From contig OY970363.1 of the NCBI GenBank assembly GCA_963718605.1, positions 1,860,001-1,924,000 of the forward strand: a stretch of DNA of 64,000 nucleotides, written 5' to 3'. The first letter of the stretch is position 1. Each line of letters begins with the position of its first letter. A model generated the notes under the pieces. It had not been told where the DNA came from, searched no databases, and worked only from the letters and a program-made list of their open reading frames with translations. Positions 32,638-41,483 of this stretch are shown in pieces. Source of the stretch: JACCXE01 sp963718605 (GTDB lineage: Bacteria; Actinomycetota; Acidimicrobiia; Acidimicrobiales; JACCXE01). The position numbers and the translations under genes were made by a program.

Positions 32638-34506
32638 ATGGCCGGAGTTCTCAAGCGTCTGTTCGTTGGCCGGCCCCTCGCGTCGGACGAACAAGAACAC
32701 CAGCGCCTTCCCAAGGCGTTGGCGCTTCCCATCTTTTCGTCGGACGCCATTTCGTCTACGGCGTACGCGACCGAAGAAATCTTGTTCGTTACGGCCATCG
32801 GCGGATCGAGCCTGGTTCTCGGGTTGAACGTGCTACTGCCGATCGGCATCGCCGTCGCAGTGCTGCTGGCGATCGTCGTGACGAGCTACCGCCAGACGAT
32901 TTTCGCCTACCCAGGCGGCGGCGGCTCGTACATCGTGAGCCGCGAGAACCTCGGCACCAAGCCGGCCCTGCTCGCCGGCGCCTCGATCCTGGTGGACTAC
33001 GTCCTGACCGTCGCCGTGTCGATCTCGGCCGGGGTCGCCGCCCTCATCTCGATTCCGTCGTTTCACGGACTGAGCGATTACCGCGTCGCCCTGGGGCTGT
33101 TTCTCATCGGCGTGATCACGCTCGGGAACCTGCGCGGGTTGAAAGAGTCCGGCCAGCTCTTCGCGGTGCCGACGTACAGCTACATCGCGCTGATGGCGGG
33201 ACTGGTCGGTTACGGACTGTTCCGCACCTACGTCGGCCACATCGACCACGTGCCGTTTGATCCGAAGGCCTTTGAAGGCGCGCGCCAGGCCGGCGGCAGC
33301 CTCGGGCTCTTCCTCATTCTGAAGGGCTTCTCTTCCGGCGCCGTAGCACTCACCGGCGTGGAGGCAATCTCGGACGGCGTGCCGGCGTTCCGCAAGCCGG
33401 AGTCGAAGAACGCGGCGGCCACCTTGATGGCCATGGCGATCATCCTCGGGACGCTGTTCATCGGCACCGCGCTGCTCGCGCACCACCTCCAGCCCTACCC
33501 GTCCCACGACGAGACGGTGCTGTCGCAGATGGGTCGGGCCGTTTACGGCAGCGGCCCGCTCTACTTCGCATTGCAGATCGCGACCGCGGCGATTCTCGCG
33601 CTCGCCGCGAACACCGCGTACGCCGACTTCCCGCGGCTCAGTTCGATCATCGCAAGAGACGGGTACCTCCCGCGGCAGTTCGGAACGCAGGGTGACCGGC
33701 TCGTGTTCTCGAACGGCATCGTGTTCCTGGCCGGCGCCGCGGCGCTTCTGCTCGTGGCCTTCGGCGGCAAGACCAACGCGTTGATCCCGCTCTACGCGGT
33801 GGGCGTTTTCACCAGCTTCACGCTCAGCCAGCTCGGGATGTTGCGCTACATCCGGCATCACAAAACCAAGGGTTGGAAACTCCGCGCCGCGGTGAGCGCC
33901 ACCGGTGCCATCGCCACCTTCGTGGTGCTCGTGATTGTGGCGGCCACGAAGTTCACGAGCGGCGCCTGGGTGCCTCTCGTCGTGGTGCCGTCGATCATCG
34001 CTTTGTTCATGGCGATCAAGCGGCACTACGCGTCGCTTGAGTCCGAACTCGAAGCGGTGCCCGAAGAGTTCCGCCGCGTACCGAACACGCACAGCGTCGT
34101 CATCCCAGTGGGCCGGATCACGAAGGGCACGCTCGCTGCGATCGACTACGCGAACTCGTTGCGGCCCAACCACATCGCGGCGGTCTTCCTTTCCTTTACC
34201 GAGACGGACGCCGATGAGATCGTCGATGAGTGGGCGCGTTTCCGTATCCCGGTGCCGCTCGAAATCGTGCACTCGCCCTACCGCGACTTCGTCGACCCGT
34301 TCGTCGCCTTCCTCGACGAGCTCGAAGACCGCTGGGGCGACGCCACCACCACCGTGGTCATTCCCGAGTTCGTCGTGACGCACTGGTACGAGCAGGCGCT
34401 GCACAACCAGACCGCGACCCGTCTCAAACTGGCGCTGCTGTTCCGGCCTCGCACCGTAGTGACATCGGTGCCGTATCACGTCACTGGCACGGCACCTCTG
34501 AAATAG
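32638..34506 (+). CDS. kimA: KimA-type high-affinity K+ permease, copy 1
   Basis: A 622-aa APC-superfamily potassium importer. Very close to B. subtilis KimA: RLFVGRPLASDEQEHQRLPK start, SSDAISSTAYATEEIL, VTSYRQTIFAYPGGGGSYIVSRENLG, LVDYVLTVAVSISAG and ALTGVEAISDGVPAF. About 12 membrane helices to residue 460, then a cytosolic USP-like domain (HSVVIPVGRITKGTLAAIDYA to end), the site where c-di-AMP inhibits KimA in other species. TAACGT ends 8 nt before the ATG: leaderless. Confidence 0.9.
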   Translation: MAGVLKRLFVGRPLASDEQEHQRLPKALALPIFSSDAISSTAYATEEILFVTAIGGSSLVLGLNVLLPIGIAVAVLLAIVVTSYRQTIFAYPGGGGSYIVSRENLGTKPALLAGASILVDYVLTVAVSISAGVAALISIPSFHGLSDYRVALGLFLIGVITLGNLRGLKESGQLFAVPTYSYIALMAGLVGYGLFRTYVGHIDHVPFDPKAFEGARQAGGSLGLFLILKGFSSGAVALTGVEAISDGVPAFRKPESKNAAATLMAMAIILGTLFIGTALLAHHLQPYPSHDETVLSQMGRAVYGSGPLYFALQIATAAILALAANTAYADFPRLSSIIARDGYLPRQFGTQGDRLVFSNGIVFLAGAAALLLVAFGGKTNALIPLYAVGVFTSFTLSQLGMLRYIRHHKTKGWKLRAAVSATGAIATFVVLVIVAATKFTSGAWVPLVVVPSIIALFMAIKRHYASLESELEAVPEEFRRVPNTHSVVIPVGRITKGTLAAIDYANSLRPNHIAAVFLSFTETDADEIVDEWARFRIPVPLEIVHSPYRDFVDPFVAFLDELEDRWGDATTTVVIPEFVVTHWYEQALHNQTATRLKLALLFRPRTVVTSVPYHVTGTAPLK

Positions 34507-34510
34507 CGAC

Positions 34511-35218
34511 TCAGGCGTCGTCCTCGGAACGATTCACCAGCCGGTACCCGACGCCGGGTTCGGTGATGAGCCGCGGCCGGACCGGGTCGTCGTCGAGTTT
34601 CTTGCGCAGCTGGCTGGCGTAGACGCGCAGATATTGGGTTTCGGTCCCGTACCCCTTGCCCCACACCGCCTCGAGAATCGCGCGGTGGCTCAGCACCCGC
34701 CCGGGATGGCGCGCCAGAGCCGCTAGGAAGCCGAACTCTTTGGGAGTCAGATCAATGCTGCTTTCCCCGACGGTCACGGTGTGATGCGGCACGTCGATCT
34801 CGAGGTCACCAACTCGCAACACCGCGTCGTCGGGCGACTCACCCACGCTGCGCCGATGGCGGAGGGCGACCCGGACCCGGGCGAGGAGTTCGGGCATCGA
34901 GAACGGCTTCGTGACGTAGTCATCGGCGCCCTCGTCGAGTGCAGCCACCTTGCGGTCGTCGGCACCCTCGGCGGTTAGAACGATGATCGGGGCTTGCGAC
35001 CACTGCCGTATCCGGCGACACACTTCGATGCCATCGATGTCGGGCAGACCCAAGTCAAGGATGATGATCGCCGGCCCGTCCGACGCGGCGCGGTCGAGGG
35101 CGTCGAGTCCGTTCGTTGCCTGCGTTACCCGATAGCCGCGCGCTTCGAGCGCGGCGGTCAACGCTCGTGTGATCGCAGGCTCGTCGTCGACGACGAGCAC
35201 GGTGGTCCTGTCGGTCAT
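34511..35218 (-). CDS. kdpE: KdpE-like response regulator
   Basis: A 235-aa OmpR-family regulator. Receiver domain residues 5-120 with D55 phospho-acceptor (IIILDLGLPDIDG) and the conserved lysine in DYVTKPF; winged helix 135-230 with LTPKEFGFLAALARHPGRVLSHRAIL and YLRVYASQLRKKLDDDP, closely matching KdpE. It normally activates kdpFABC, absent here. Its ATG overlaps the stop of the kdpD-like gene. Confidence 0.87.
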   Translation of the reverse strand: MTDRTTVLVVDDEPAITRALTAALEARGYRVTQATNGLDALDRAASDGPAIIILDLGLPDIDGIEVCRRIRQWSQAPIIVLTAEGADDRKVAALDEGADDYVTKPFSMPELLARVRVALRHRRSVGESPDDAVLRVGDLEIDVPHHTVTVGESSIDLTPKEFGFLAALARHPGRVLSHRAILEAVWGKGYGTETQYLRVYASQLRKKLDDDPVRPRLITEPGVGYRLVNRSEDDA

Positions 35219-36345
35219 CGCTTTATCGGCAGGCTGAACGTGAAACGGGCCCCGCCGCCCGGCGCGCCCGTCAGGGTGATCATGCCGCCGTGCGCCTCTG
35301 CGATTGCGCGGCAGATGGCGAGGCCCACGCCACTCGACGCGCTCCCCTCACCGCGTTCGAAGGGTTCGAAGACGCGCTCGGCCTGGTAGGTCGGAACCCC
35401 CGTGCCTTCGTCGGATACCGATGTCAGAACTACATCGCCCTCGGCCCGCGCGGTGATTCGCACAGTCGAGCGCGGTGGTGAATGGCGCGCCGCGTTTTCG
35501 AGCAGGTTGGTGACTAGTTGGTCGACGAGGACGTAGTCGGCGTCCACCAGCGGTAGGTCGGGCGCGACCTCGACCTGCACGCGCACCTGCCGGAAGAGGC
35601 GGTCGAGGCGTCGCACGCGTTCAGCGATCAGTTCGTCGAGCGCCACGGCTTGGCGCTCGGGCTTGAGCGCGCCAGCCTCGACGCGGCTGAGGCTGAGCAG
35701 ATTGGCGACGATGCGATCAAGACGTTGGGCCTCGTCACCGACCAGGTCCAGCAACTCGTCGCGGGTCGCGTCGTCGTAGTTCGTTCCCGAACGAAGGTCC
35801 GACGTGACGGCGCGGATCGTCGCCAACGGCGTACGGAGGTCATGCGAGACCGATCGCATGAGGGCGCGACGCTGCTCGTCGATCTGTTCGAGCAAGGCAA
35901 GCCTCGAGAGTTCTTCGGCCCGCGCGTCGCGCTCCGCGACCATCGCCTCGAAGTGTTCGTGCATGGTTTGGGCTTCGTCAGCGCGGTCCTCGGCGTGGCG
36001 GCGCCGGTCTGCCTCGAGCGCGACGAACGTGCCCAGCACGGCGGCGACCACGAGGAAAACAACCAGCGCGACGAGGTCTTCGAACACCTGCACCTTCGGT
36101 GTCCAAAACGGCGGAATGAAGGCGAGGTTGAACGCGGCCGCGGCGGCCACCGCGGTGATGAGCGCGGCCAGTCGTCCACCCGCGAGCGCGGCCACGACGA
36201 CGGGAACAACGAGGATCAACGCGGGCGTAGCGCGGGTGCTCGAATCGCGCCACGGCACCAGCACCGCGGTGACCGACACAGTCAGGGCGATTCCAGCGAG
36301 CGCTCCGCCCAATGGTTGCGGCTGACGACCACGCCCTGTGTCCAC
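35215..36345 (-). CDS. KdpD-like sensor histidine kinase lacking the N-terminal KdpD/USP domains
   Basis: A 376-aa kinase. Four membrane helices (about 12-110) form a DUF4118-like KdpD sensor domain, including FNLAFIPPFWT. A coiled coil (115-160) leads to the H box RSVSHDLRTPL with H168, then N box NLLENAARHSPP and G boxes SDEGTGV and GVGLAICRAI. The 400-residue cytosolic N-terminus of classic KdpD is absent. GTG start at 36345. Direct repeats just upstream are likely bound by KdpE. Confidence 0.85.
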   Translation of the reverse strand: MDTGRGRQPQPLGGALAGIALTVSVTAVLVPWRDSSTRATPALILVVPVVVAALAGGRLAALITAVAAAAAFNLAFIPPFWTPKVQVFEDLVALVVFLVVAAVLGTFVALEADRRRHAEDRADEAQTMHEHFEAMVAERDARAEELSRLALLEQIDEQRRALMRSVSHDLRTPLATIRAVTSDLRSGTNYDDATRDELLDLVGDEAQRLDRIVANLLSLSRVEAGALKPERQAVALDELIAERVRRLDRLFRQVRVQVEVAPDLPLVDADYVLVDQLVTNLLENAARHSPPRSTVRITARAEGDVVLTSVSDEGTGVPTYQAERVFEPFERGEGSASSGVGLAICRAIAEAHGGMITLTGAPGGGARFTFSLPIKR

Positions 36346-36350
36346 CCGAC

Positions 36351-36403
36351 GATCTTTGCGCGATCTTTGCGCGCAGGCCCGCGTCCTTACGCCTTCTTTA
36401 CGC
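36351..36403. promoter_or_regulatory. four CTTTRCGC direct repeats, candidate KdpE binding array
   Basis: CTTTGCGC at 36354-36361 and 36365-36372, and CCTTACGC at 36385-36392 with CTTTACGC at 36396-36403. Each pair has an 11-bp period; the first pair is part of an exact 11-mer tandem (GATCTTTGCGC). They fill the gap between divergent kdpD and kimA copy 2. OmpR-family regulators bind such direct repeats. Confidence 0.6.
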
Positions 36404-36410
36404 GGGCGAG

Positions 36411-38411
36411 GTGTTCACTCGGTCATGGTCAGCACGGCGCCGCCTCGCCCCATCCCGCCGACGCCGGCGCTCGACGCTGCCCGAGGACCGGCGGTACCGG
36501 ATCAAACGCCGGTTCCTCGGGCCGCCGCTTCACACCGAGGAACTGCAGCATGAACGCCTCGGGAAGCCGACTGCGCTCGCAGTGTTCGCGTCGGACAACT
36601 TGTCGTCGTCGGCTTACGCGACCGAGGAGATCCTGCGGGTGCTGGTGCCCGCCGTAGGGGTGGCCGCCTTCGCACTGGTAGTACCGGTCACTGTCGCGTT
36701 GCTGGTCGTGCTCGGGTTCCTGATCCTGTCGTACCGGCAAACGATCAAGGCCTACCCGACGGCTGGCGGCGCGTACATCGTCACGAAGGACAACTTCGGC
36801 CTGCTGCCGGCGCAGGTAGCCGGTGTCGCCCTGCTCACTGACTACGTGCTCACGGTGTCGGTGTCGGTCGCGGCGGGCACTGCGGCCCTGACGTCCGTGT
36901 TCTCTGCGCTCGCGCCGTGGGCCGTCGCGATCTCGGTTGCGTTCATCGGAATCATCGCGTTCGGCAACCTCCGCGGAGTGAAGGAGTCCGGCAAGCTCTT
37001 CGCGCTCCCGACGTACTACTTCCTCGTCAACATGATCGTGCTGCTCGGGGTCGGTCTGTTCAGGCTGTTCTTCTCGCAGCTGCCGGTGGAATCACTGCAT
37101 CACCACGGCATGGTTCCGGTCGGCCACAGCGCCGCCGACGGAGCGCTCTTTGCCGGCGCCGGGCTTTATGTCGTGATGCACGCGTTCGCCTCGGGTGGCG
37201 CCGCGGTGACCGGCGTCGAAGCGATCTCTAACGGCGTGCCCGCGTTCAAGGTGCCCGAATGGAAGAACGCCCGCGAGACCCTGGTCGTCATGGGCTCGCT
37301 GCTCGGGGCGATGTTCCTCGGTCTGTCGGTTCTCGCCGCGCACATGCACGTCGGCCCGTACCTCGAAGGCACGCCGACGGTGATCTCGCAGATCGGCAAG
37401 CTCGTGTACGGACGGGGCGCGCTCGGCACGTTGCTCTATCTCGGCCTGCAGTCCGGGACGGTGTTGATCTTGGTTCTGGCGGCGAACACATCGTTCGCGG
37501 ACTTCCCTCGTCTCGCCAGCTTCCACGCCGGCGACAACTTCATGCCGCGACAACTCACCAAGCGCGGTCACCGACTCGTGTTCTCGAACGGGATCATTAG
37601 CCTGGCCGTGGCCTCGGCTGCACTCGTCGTGCTCACCGAAGCCAAAGTCGACCGGTTGATCCCGCTCTACGCGATCGGCGTGTTCACCAGCTTCACCCTC
37701 AGCCAGAGCGGCATGGCCAAGCACCACATCACGCACAAGGAGCCGGGCTGGCGCACAGGTCTCTACGTCAACGGTATGGGCGCCTTTCTGTCCCTCGTCG
37801 TTGACGTGATCATCGCCTTCACAAAGTTCACTCACGGCGCCTGGGTGATTGTCGTTCTGGTGCCGGTGATGGTGGCGATGCTGATGCGACTAAACCGCCA
37901 GTACGAGTCAGAGGCCCATGAGCTTGCCGGCGACGCTCGGGCCGCGGCCGAATCGCCGGTGCTGCGCCGTCACGTCGTGATCGTGTTGGTCGACACGCTC
38001 GATCGCGCTGCGGCGCGGGCAATCCAGTACGCCCGCACGCTGCACCCCGACGAACTGCGCGCCGTGCACATCGCCGTCGACCTTCACCGCGCCGAGGTGC
38101 TTGCAGAGGAGTGGCGTCGGCTCGGCCTAAGCCGGTTGCCGCTCGAGTTGGTGGACTGCCCTGATCGCCGTCTCGCGCGGGGCGTGCTCGAGGTCGTCGC
38201 CGAGTTGCTCGCAGATGGTGAAACCGAGGTCAGCGTTCTTGTGCCCCGCCTCGCGCATCGTCGGTGGTGGCACCGCCTGCTGCACGACCGCACCGGCGAA
38301 TCGATCGCGGCCGCCGTCGGGCAGCTGTCCCACGCGAACGTCACGTTCGTGCCCTATCACCTCGGATCCTCTTCCGTGAAGGAGACCATCGATGCAGATA
38401 CTCACGCGTAG
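36411..38411 (+). CDS. KimA-type K+ permease, copy 2 (divergent)
   Basis: A 666-aa permease related to copies 1 and 3 but more diverged. It keeps SSSAYATEEILRVL, LSYRQTIKAYPTAGGAYIVTKDNFG, LTDYVLTVSVSVAAG and AVTGVEAISNGVPAF. The N-terminus has a longer basic stretch (RRRLAPSRRRRR). The C-terminal USP-like domain is weakly similar. GTG at 36411 is the latest in-frame start before the conserved region; the frame is open back to 36312. The first bases follow a KdpE-like repeat array. The 3' end overlaps the second OB-fold gene by 20 nt. Confidence 0.8.
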   Translation: MFTRSWSARRRLAPSRRRRRSTLPEDRRYRIKRRFLGPPLHTEELQHERLGKPTALAVFASDNLSSSAYATEEILRVLVPAVGVAAFALVVPVTVALLVVLGFLILSYRQTIKAYPTAGGAYIVTKDNFGLLPAQVAGVALLTDYVLTVSVSVAAGTAALTSVFSALAPWAVAISVAFIGIIAFGNLRGVKESGKLFALPTYYFLVNMIVLLGVGLFRLFFSQLPVESLHHHGMVPVGHSAADGALFAGAGLYVVMHAFASGGAAVTGVEAISNGVPAFKVPEWKNARETLVVMGSLLGAMFLGLSVLAAHMHVGPYLEGTPTVISQIGKLVYGRGALGTLLYLGLQSGTVLILVLAANTSFADFPRLASFHAGDNFMPRQLTKRGHRLVFSNGIISLAVASAALVVLTEAKVDRLIPLYAIGVFTSFTLSQSGMAKHHITHKEPGWRTGLYVNGMGAFLSLVVDVIIAFTKFTHGAWVIVVLVPVMVAMLMRLNRQYESEAHELAGDARAAAESPVLRRHVVIVLVDTLDRAAARAIQYARTLHPDELRAVHIAVDLHRAEVLAEEWRRLGLSRLPLELVDCPDRRLARGVLEVVAELLADGETEVSVLVPRLAHRRWWHRLLHDRTGESIAAAVGQLSHANVTFVPYHLGSSSVKETIDADTHA

Positions 38412-38766
38412 CCGGGCTCGCAAAGCGCTGGCTCCGCGCCTCGAACCGACGCCGCGCGCGACCGAGGACTGCGGATACATCCCGATCGGGCAAGTGGCGT
38501 GGCGGTCCGAGGTGAGCGTGCAGGGTCGCGTCCGGTCAATGCGGATCCAGCCATGGGCTGACGTCGCCAGCCTCGAGTGCACGCTCGTGGACGAGAGCGG
38601 CGGCATCACAGTGGTGTTCCTGGGGCGGCGCCACATCGCGGGTGTGCAGCCGGGTACCACGATGCGGGTCAGCGGAATGGCCGGCTCGCACCACAACAAG
38701 CTTGCGATCATGAACCCCGAGTACTCGCTCATCGCGACGCCGCACATCGAGCGCCCGTCGCACTGA
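38392..38766 (+). CDS. OB-fold nucleic-acid-binding-like protein 2
   Basis: A 124-aa protein related to the one at 30874: GQVAWRSEVSVQGRVRSMRIQP, LECTLVDESGGITVVFLGRRHIAGVQPG, and an ending NPEYSLI. The start overlaps the end of kimA copy 2, so the two are co-translated. A second OB-fold gene tied to potassium transport suggests a common role, such as nucleotide or RNA binding, but nothing in the sequence proves a ligand. Confidence 0.65.
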   Translation: MQILTRSRARKALAPRLEPTPRATEDCGYIPIGQVAWRSEVSVQGRVRSMRIQPWADVASLECTLVDESGGITVVFLGRRHIAGVQPGTTMRVSGMAGSHHNKLAIMNPEYSLIATPHIERPSH

Positions 38767-38818
38767 GGATCGCCGCGCAAGTTCGCAAAAAGCGAGAGGA
38801 GCGCCGTAACGTCGCGCC

Positions 38819-40243
38819 GTGGCGTCATTGATTAAACGGCTGCTTGTCGGCCGCCCGCTCGCGACCAGCGAGCAGGAGCATCAGCGAATCCCCAAGGTCA
38901 TCGCGCTCGCAGTTTTCTCATCGGACGCGATTTCGTCGACCGCGTACGCGGCGGAGGAGATCCTGTTCGTCACCGCCGTCGGTGGTTCGAGCCTGGCGCT
39001 GGGCCTGAAGACGCTCGTGCCGATCGCGATCGCAGTCGCGATCCTGCTCACGATCGTGGTGACCAGCTACCGCCAGACGATTTTTGCCTATCCATCGGGT
39101 GGCGGGTCCTACGTCGTGAGCCGCGAGAACCTGGGCGACAAGCCGGCCATGCTCGCCGGGGCGTCGCTACTCGTTGACTACATCCTCACCGTCGCCGTGT
39201 CTATCTCGGCCGGAGTGGCCGCGCTCATTTCAATTCCGGCGCTGCGCGGCCTCGCAGACGAACGGGTCTTGATTTGTCTCGTGATGGTGTTCGTGATCAC
39301 CGTCGCCAACCTGCGCGGCATCAAAGAGTCGGGCCGCATCTTCGCCGTCCCGACCTACGTCTACATCGTGATCCTGACCGTGCTCGTCGTGTGGGGCTTG
39401 GGCCGCGTGTATTTCGGACACATTCCCGAGATCAGGCCTGAGCATCCGATTGAAGGCCTGCGCACGATCGGCGGCAACCTCACGCTGTTCATCATCCTGA
39501 AAGGCTTCTCGTCGGGTGCCGTGGCGCTAACGGGCGTGGAAGCGATTAGCAACGGCGTGCCGGCCTTTCAGCGGCCTGAGTCGAAGAACGCGGCCACGAC
39601 CCTCGTGTGGATGGGCATCATCCTGGGCACGCTGTTCTTCGGCACCGCGGTGCTGGCCCATCATCTGCATCCGTACCCGAGCCACACCGAGACGGTGTTC
39701 TCGCAGATGGGTCGGGCGGTGCTCGGCCACGGCCCCCTTTACGTGCTGCTCCAGTTCGCGACGGCGGCCATCCTCACGCTCGCCGCCAACACCGCGTATG
39801 CCGACTTTCCCCGACTGAGCTCCATCATCGCCAAGGACGGTTACTTGCCGCGGCAGTTCGCGAACCGCGGTGACCGGCTGGTGTTCTCGAACGGCATTCT
39901 GATCTTGGCCGGCGCCGCCGCCGTGTTGCTGGTCGGGTTCGGCGGTAAGACCGACAAGCTGATCGCGCTGTATGCCGTTGGCGTCTTTCTGAGCTTCACG
40001 CTCAGCCAGGCGGGCATGGTGCGTCATCATCAAAAAGAGCGCGAGCCCGGATGGCGTCTCGGCGTCGCGGTGAATGCGGTTGGCTCCGCGGCCACGTTCG
40101 TGGTGCTGCTCATCGTGGCGACCACGAAGTTCACCGAGGGCGCGTACGTCGTGCTCATCATCATCCCGCTCGTGATGGCGACCTTTGCGGCCATCAAGCG
40201 GCATTACACCCGGGTCAGTGGCGCGCTCGGCGATCACTCCTGA
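38819..40243 (+). CDS. KimA-type K+ permease, copy 3, membrane part (frameshifted)
   Basis: A 474-aa open frame nearly identical in layout to copy 1: RLLVGRPLATSEQEHQRIPK, SSDAISSTAYAAEEIL, VVSRENLGDKPAMLAG and ALTGVEAISNGVPAFQRPE. It ends early after FAAIKRHYTRVSGAL, at the junction to the cytosolic domain, which continues in another frame (next entry). Deleting one G near 40236-40238 (ctcggcgatc to ctcgcgatc) gives a 625-aa protein like copy 1. GTG start; TAACGT ends 6 nt before it. Confidence 0.85.
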   Translation: MASLIKRLLVGRPLATSEQEHQRIPKVIALAVFSSDAISSTAYAAEEILFVTAVGGSSLALGLKTLVPIAIAVAILLTIVVTSYRQTIFAYPSGGGSYVVSRENLGDKPAMLAGASLLVDYILTVAVSISAGVAALISIPALRGLADERVLICLVMVFVITVANLRGIKESGRIFAVPTYVYIVILTVLVVWGLGRVYFGHIPEIRPEHPIEGLRTIGGNLTLFIILKGFSSGAVALTGVEAISNGVPAFQRPESKNAATTLVWMGIILGTLFFGTAVLAHHLHPYPSHTETVFSQMGRAVLGHGPLYVLLQFATAAILTLAANTAYADFPRLSSIIAKDGYLPRQFANRGDRLVFSNGILILAGAAAVLLVGFGGKTDKLIALYAVGVFLSFTLSQAGMVRHHQKEREPGWRLGVAVNAVGSAATFVVLLIVATTKFTEGAYVVLIIIPLVMATFAAIKRHYTRVSGALGDHS

Positions 40244-40694
40244 AGAGGTAAAGCCCGAGGCCGACGACACCACCGTCGTGGTGCTGGTCGGACGGGTGCA
40301 TCGCGGCGTATTGAAGGCGCTCCGCTACGCGAAGTCGATGCGGGCGAATCACCTCACCGCAGTGTTCGTGGCGTACGAGGACGACGACACGTCGGAGATC
40401 GAACAGCAGTGGATCGAGTTCGGTCTCGACGTGCCCCTCGAGGTCGTGCACTCGCCCTACCGTGACCTGGTGGATGCTGCGGTCTCGTTCCTGGACGAAC
40501 TTGAGGATCGGTGGGGCGACGCCACGACCACGGTGATCCTGCCGGAGTTCGTCGTCGAGCACTGGTTCGAGCAGGTCCTGCACAACCAAAGCGCACTCGC
40601 TCTGAAGCTCGCGTTGTTGCGGCGGGAGAACACCATGGTCACGTCGGTGCCGTATCACGTGTCGAAAAAGGCGCTCGAAATGCGCCAGCCGTGA
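40185..40694 (+). CDS. KimA copy 3, cytosolic USP-like domain in a shifted frame
   Basis: The frame is open from 40185; real homology to copy 1 starts near 40236 (AITPEEVKPEADDTTVVVLVGRVHRG) and runs to the end (FVVEHWFEQVLHN and TMVTSVPYHVSKK). The first 17 codons of the open frame are read from the membrane part's DNA in the wrong frame and have no homology. Either the gene is split and the domain is made separately, or one base is wrong. It has no convincing ribosome-binding site of its own, which favours error or pseudogene. Confidence 0.7.
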   Translation: MRPSSGITPGSVARSAITPEEVKPEADDTTVVVLVGRVHRGVLKALRYAKSMRANHLTAVFVAYEDDDTSEIEQQWIEFGLDVPLEVVHSPYRDLVDAAVSFLDELEDRWGDATTTVILPEFVVEHWFEQVLHNQSALALKLALLRRENTMVTSVPYHVSKKALEMRQP

Positions 40695-40717
40695 TTCTTC
40701 GCCTCAGTAGTTGAAAT

Positions 40718-40754
40718 TTTTGACCGCTGAAAACTAAGGTCGCCCCGGTCAAAA
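40718..40754. promoter_or_regulatory. dyad at the DtxR-family gene promoter, candidate autoregulatory operator
   Basis: TTTTGACCG (40718-40726) and CGGTCAAAA (40746-40754) are perfect 9-bp arms, 19 nt apart. A possible promoter TTGAAA, 18-nt spacer, TAAGGT lies within. The right arm ends 3 nt before the ATG at 40758. Confidence 0.5.
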
Positions 40755-40757
40755 CCT

Positions 40758-41483
40758 ATGGACAACGACCTCACCAAGTCTGATCTGACGCAGTCCGAGC
40801 GCGAAACCCTGAAAGCCATTTATCGGGCTACTCGGGACGCGCCTGACGCGCATACCGGCGTGCTCGCCGACGCCCTCGGCGTGGCGCCGGGCACCGTCAC
40901 CGCGACCGTCAAAAAGCTGGCCGACCGGGGTCTGGTCGACCACAAGCCCTACCGCGGCGTCGAATTGACCACCGAAGGCCGCCAGAGCGCGGTCAGCGCC
41001 ATCCGCCGCCACCGGATCGTGGAGCGGTTTCTCTCCGACATGCTCGGCTACGCCTGGAACGAGGCTGACCGGCTCGCCGGCAGCTTCGAACACGACCTGC
41101 CCCAGGAGGTCGAGGACCGGCTCTACATGGCCCTCGACCGCCCGGCGACTTGCCCGCACGGCTTCCCCATTCCGAACCCAGAAACCGAAGAAATCCCGGT
41201 GCTGCCACCGCTGTACGCACTCGAGCCGGGCGACGAGGCCATCGTCGCCGTGCCCGGTTCCACCGATCCCGCAGTTGTGGCCTTCCTCGACACGTTGGGC
41301 CTTCGGCCGGGCGTGCGCGTGCGGGTCCGAGAGAAGCATCCATTCGACGGTCCGCTCGTCCTCATCGTGGACGGACAGGACCGCACCGTCGGCGAGCGCA
41401 TCGCTCGTCAGATTTTCGTCACTCGTGACGAACCAGCCACAACACCTACGAACAGCAACACCAAACGAAAGGAAACAGCGTGA
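40758..41483 (+). CDS. DtxR/MntR-family metal-dependent regulator
   Basis: A 241-aa regulator. N-terminal winged HTH (15-80; ADALGVAPGTVTATVKKLADRGLVDHKPYRG), dimerisation/metal domain (85-150) with HRIVERFLSDMLGY, E and H ligands in EADRLAGSFEHDLP and the CPHGFPIPN segment, then an SH3/FeoA-like domain (160-225). It would sense Fe(II) or Mn(II). It overlaps the pyrophosphatase gene by 4 nt, an unusual pairing, and may control it and the nearby transporters. Confidence 0.88.
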   Translation: MDNDLTKSDLTQSERETLKAIYRATRDAPDAHTGVLADALGVAPGTVTATVKKLADRGLVDHKPYRGVELTTEGRQSAVSAIRRHRIVERFLSDMLGYAWNEADRLAGSFEHDLPQEVEDRLYMALDRPATCPHGFPIPNPETEEIPVLPPLYALEPGDEAIVAVPGSTDPAVVAFLDTLGLRPGVRVRVREKHPFDGPLVLIVDGQDRTVGERIARQIFVTRDEPATTPTNSNTKRKETA

